From: Mesorhizobium sangaii
GTDB taxonomy: Bacteria; Pseudomonadota; Alphaproteobacteria; Rhizobiales; Rhizobiaceae
Reading direction: 5' to 3'
DNA: 64,000 nt
Assembly: GCF_014207355.1 (NCBI RefSeq)
Contig: NZ_JACHEF010000001.1
Location: 248,001-312,000 of the forward strand
In this document: positions 62,242 to 64,000 of the stretch, one piece after another
Position numbering within the stretch: position 1 is the first letter of the stretch
Layout of the letters: every line of letters starts with the position of its first letter
The notes under the pieces: generated by a model
The model's input: the letters and a program-made list of their open reading frames with translations, nothing else
What the model was told of the DNA's origin: nothing
Databases searched by the model: none
Program-made: the position numbers and the translations under genes

Positions 62242-62877
62242 TCAGGGGGCGACGTCGGTGGTCGGAAACCCGCACGATGAGCCGAGGCTGCGATAGGCCT
62301 TGGTGAAGCCGTCCATGGCTATGCTTCCAACCGGCGCGTCGCCAAAGGAGACATCGAGCACCGATGCACGGCGCATGACGCGCAAGAGCGCCAAGCTGGT
62401 CTTGGCCTGATTGTCCACGGTCCAGCTGAGCCGGCCGCCCACGGCGGCGCCGGAATGGAGCTTGGCGGCGACGTGGCCTTTGTCATCGCCGAAGGTTGCC
62501 GCGACCGACTTGCCCGTTGGCAGCGCCGTGTTGCCGACCGCAATGGTCAGGGACGGGTAGGCGGCCGGCGGCAGCGCATCGCCGTTCGTGATGATGAGCG
62601 TTATGGTCCCGCTCTCGCCGCCGGCGCCGACAAAGGCGGTCGAGGCGGCGCAGGTCTTGCGCATATCCTCGCCGGTATCGACCTCGTCGACCAGGGTCGA
62701 CCATCTGCCGAAGGTTTCAAGCTTGGGCGCCGCGGGGGCTGGTGCCGCGGGTGCAGCCTGGGCGGGTGCCGGTTGCACAGGCGCGGTTTGCGCCGAGGCG
62801 ATGCCGGAGAGCGGCAAGACAATCGAAGCGGCCAGGACGCCGGCAATGACAAGGTCGGCGAGACGAACAATTCGCAT
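62242..62877 (-). CDS. Invasion-associated locus B family protein
   Basis: 211 residues from the ATG at 62877. A signal peptide (LADLVIAGVLAASIVLPLSG), an Ala/Pro-rich linker (about 30-52) and the IalB domain (ETFGRWSTLVDEVDTGEDMRK onward, two Cys). Periplasmic, role in stress or envelope integrity unproven. Confidence 0.85.
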   Translation of the reverse strand: MRIVRLADLVIAGVLAASIVLPLSGIASAQTAPVQPAPAQAAPAAPAPAAPKLETFGRWSTLVDEVDTGEDMRKTCAASTAFVGAGGESGTITLIITNGDALPPAAYPSLTIAVGNTALPTGKSVAATFGDDKGHVAAKLHSGAAVGGRLSWTVDNQAKTSLALLRVMRRASVLDVSFGDAPVGSIAMDGFTKAYRSLGSSCGFPTTDVAP

Positions 62878-62952
62878 CAACAAGGCTCCTGTCGCAGCCT
62901 TGCCGCGACGGCGCTTTTCCGTCGCGGCAAGGTGATGAGACCTCCTATCTCG

Positions 62953-64000
<1,048 letters not shown>

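Overview
The window is chromosomal DNA from a GC-rich alphaproteobacterium of the order Hyphomicrobiales. Gene content and protein style point to Mesorhizobium or a close relative. The evidence is the order plsX-fabH-ihfA-merR, the order nusB-ribH-ribE-ribD-nrdR-glyA, an IalB-family protein, DUF2842 and ubiquinol-cytochrome c chaperone genes, and an ExoP/ExoY-type exopolysaccharide cluster. The genus call is inference; no 16S rRNA gene is present.

Left core region (1-20.6 kb): the 3' part of argC; an APH-fold kinase gene with a probable frameshift at its start; ctaA (heme A synthase); DUF2842; a polysaccharide deacetylase; and a CelD-like acyltransferase. Next comes a nitrogen-scavenging type locus: a GntR/FCD regulator diverges from a PotA/D/B/C-like ABC importer operon, followed by an Asp/Glu/hydantoin racemase and a GNAT protein, with a near-consensus sigma-54 promoter in the divergent gap. 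An exopolysaccharide block follows: an ExoP/Wzc-like protein diverging from Wza-like export lipoprotein, GT4 glycosyltransferase, ExoY/WcaJ-like initiating transferase and Wzy-like polymerase.

Accessory region (20.66-40.75 kb): this hangs off the 3' end of a tRNA-Pro(GGG) gene at 40674-40750 (minus strand). The 3' part of that tRNA gene is repeated at 20657-20702 and at 23358-23406, so two elements lie in tandem. The left 2.7 kb piece is an eroded remnant without an integrase. The right 17.3 kb element has, in order from its left att site: a tyrosine integrase, a hypothetical protein, an AlpA-like regulator, several overlapping small genes, a ParB-like protein, a TopoVI-A/Spo11-like TOPRIM protein, a lambda-O-like replication initiator with four iteron-like repeats inside its gene, and a P27-type small terminase-like protein. 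No capsid, portal, large terminase or tail genes are seen. That layout resembles a phage-inducible chromosomal island (phage satellite). Its right half carries cargo: a methyltransferase, an orphan TadG-like pilus protein, a zinc-ribbon protein, a secreted Cys protein, a cytochrome c, an XRE regulator, and next to the tRNA a tightly overlapping GHKL ATPase / STAS-like DUF4325 / PIN nuclease operon that is the best candidate for an undescribed defence or toxin-type system.

Right core region (40.75-64 kb): a scar of a decayed duplicate of ybaK and its neighbouring XRE gene; a membrane GGDEF-EAL protein with a degenerate EAL domain; ybaK; a DUF5666-like exported protein; a very His-rich small exported protein; DUF883/YqjD-like protein; merR-ihfA-fabH-plsX; DUF177; the ubiquinol-cytochrome c chaperone; bamE-like; a membrane H+-pyrophosphatase; a YehZYXW/OpuB-type osmoprotectant ABC operon; an MFS transporter coupled to nusB-ribH-ribE-ribD-nrdR; ialB; and glyA running off the right edge.
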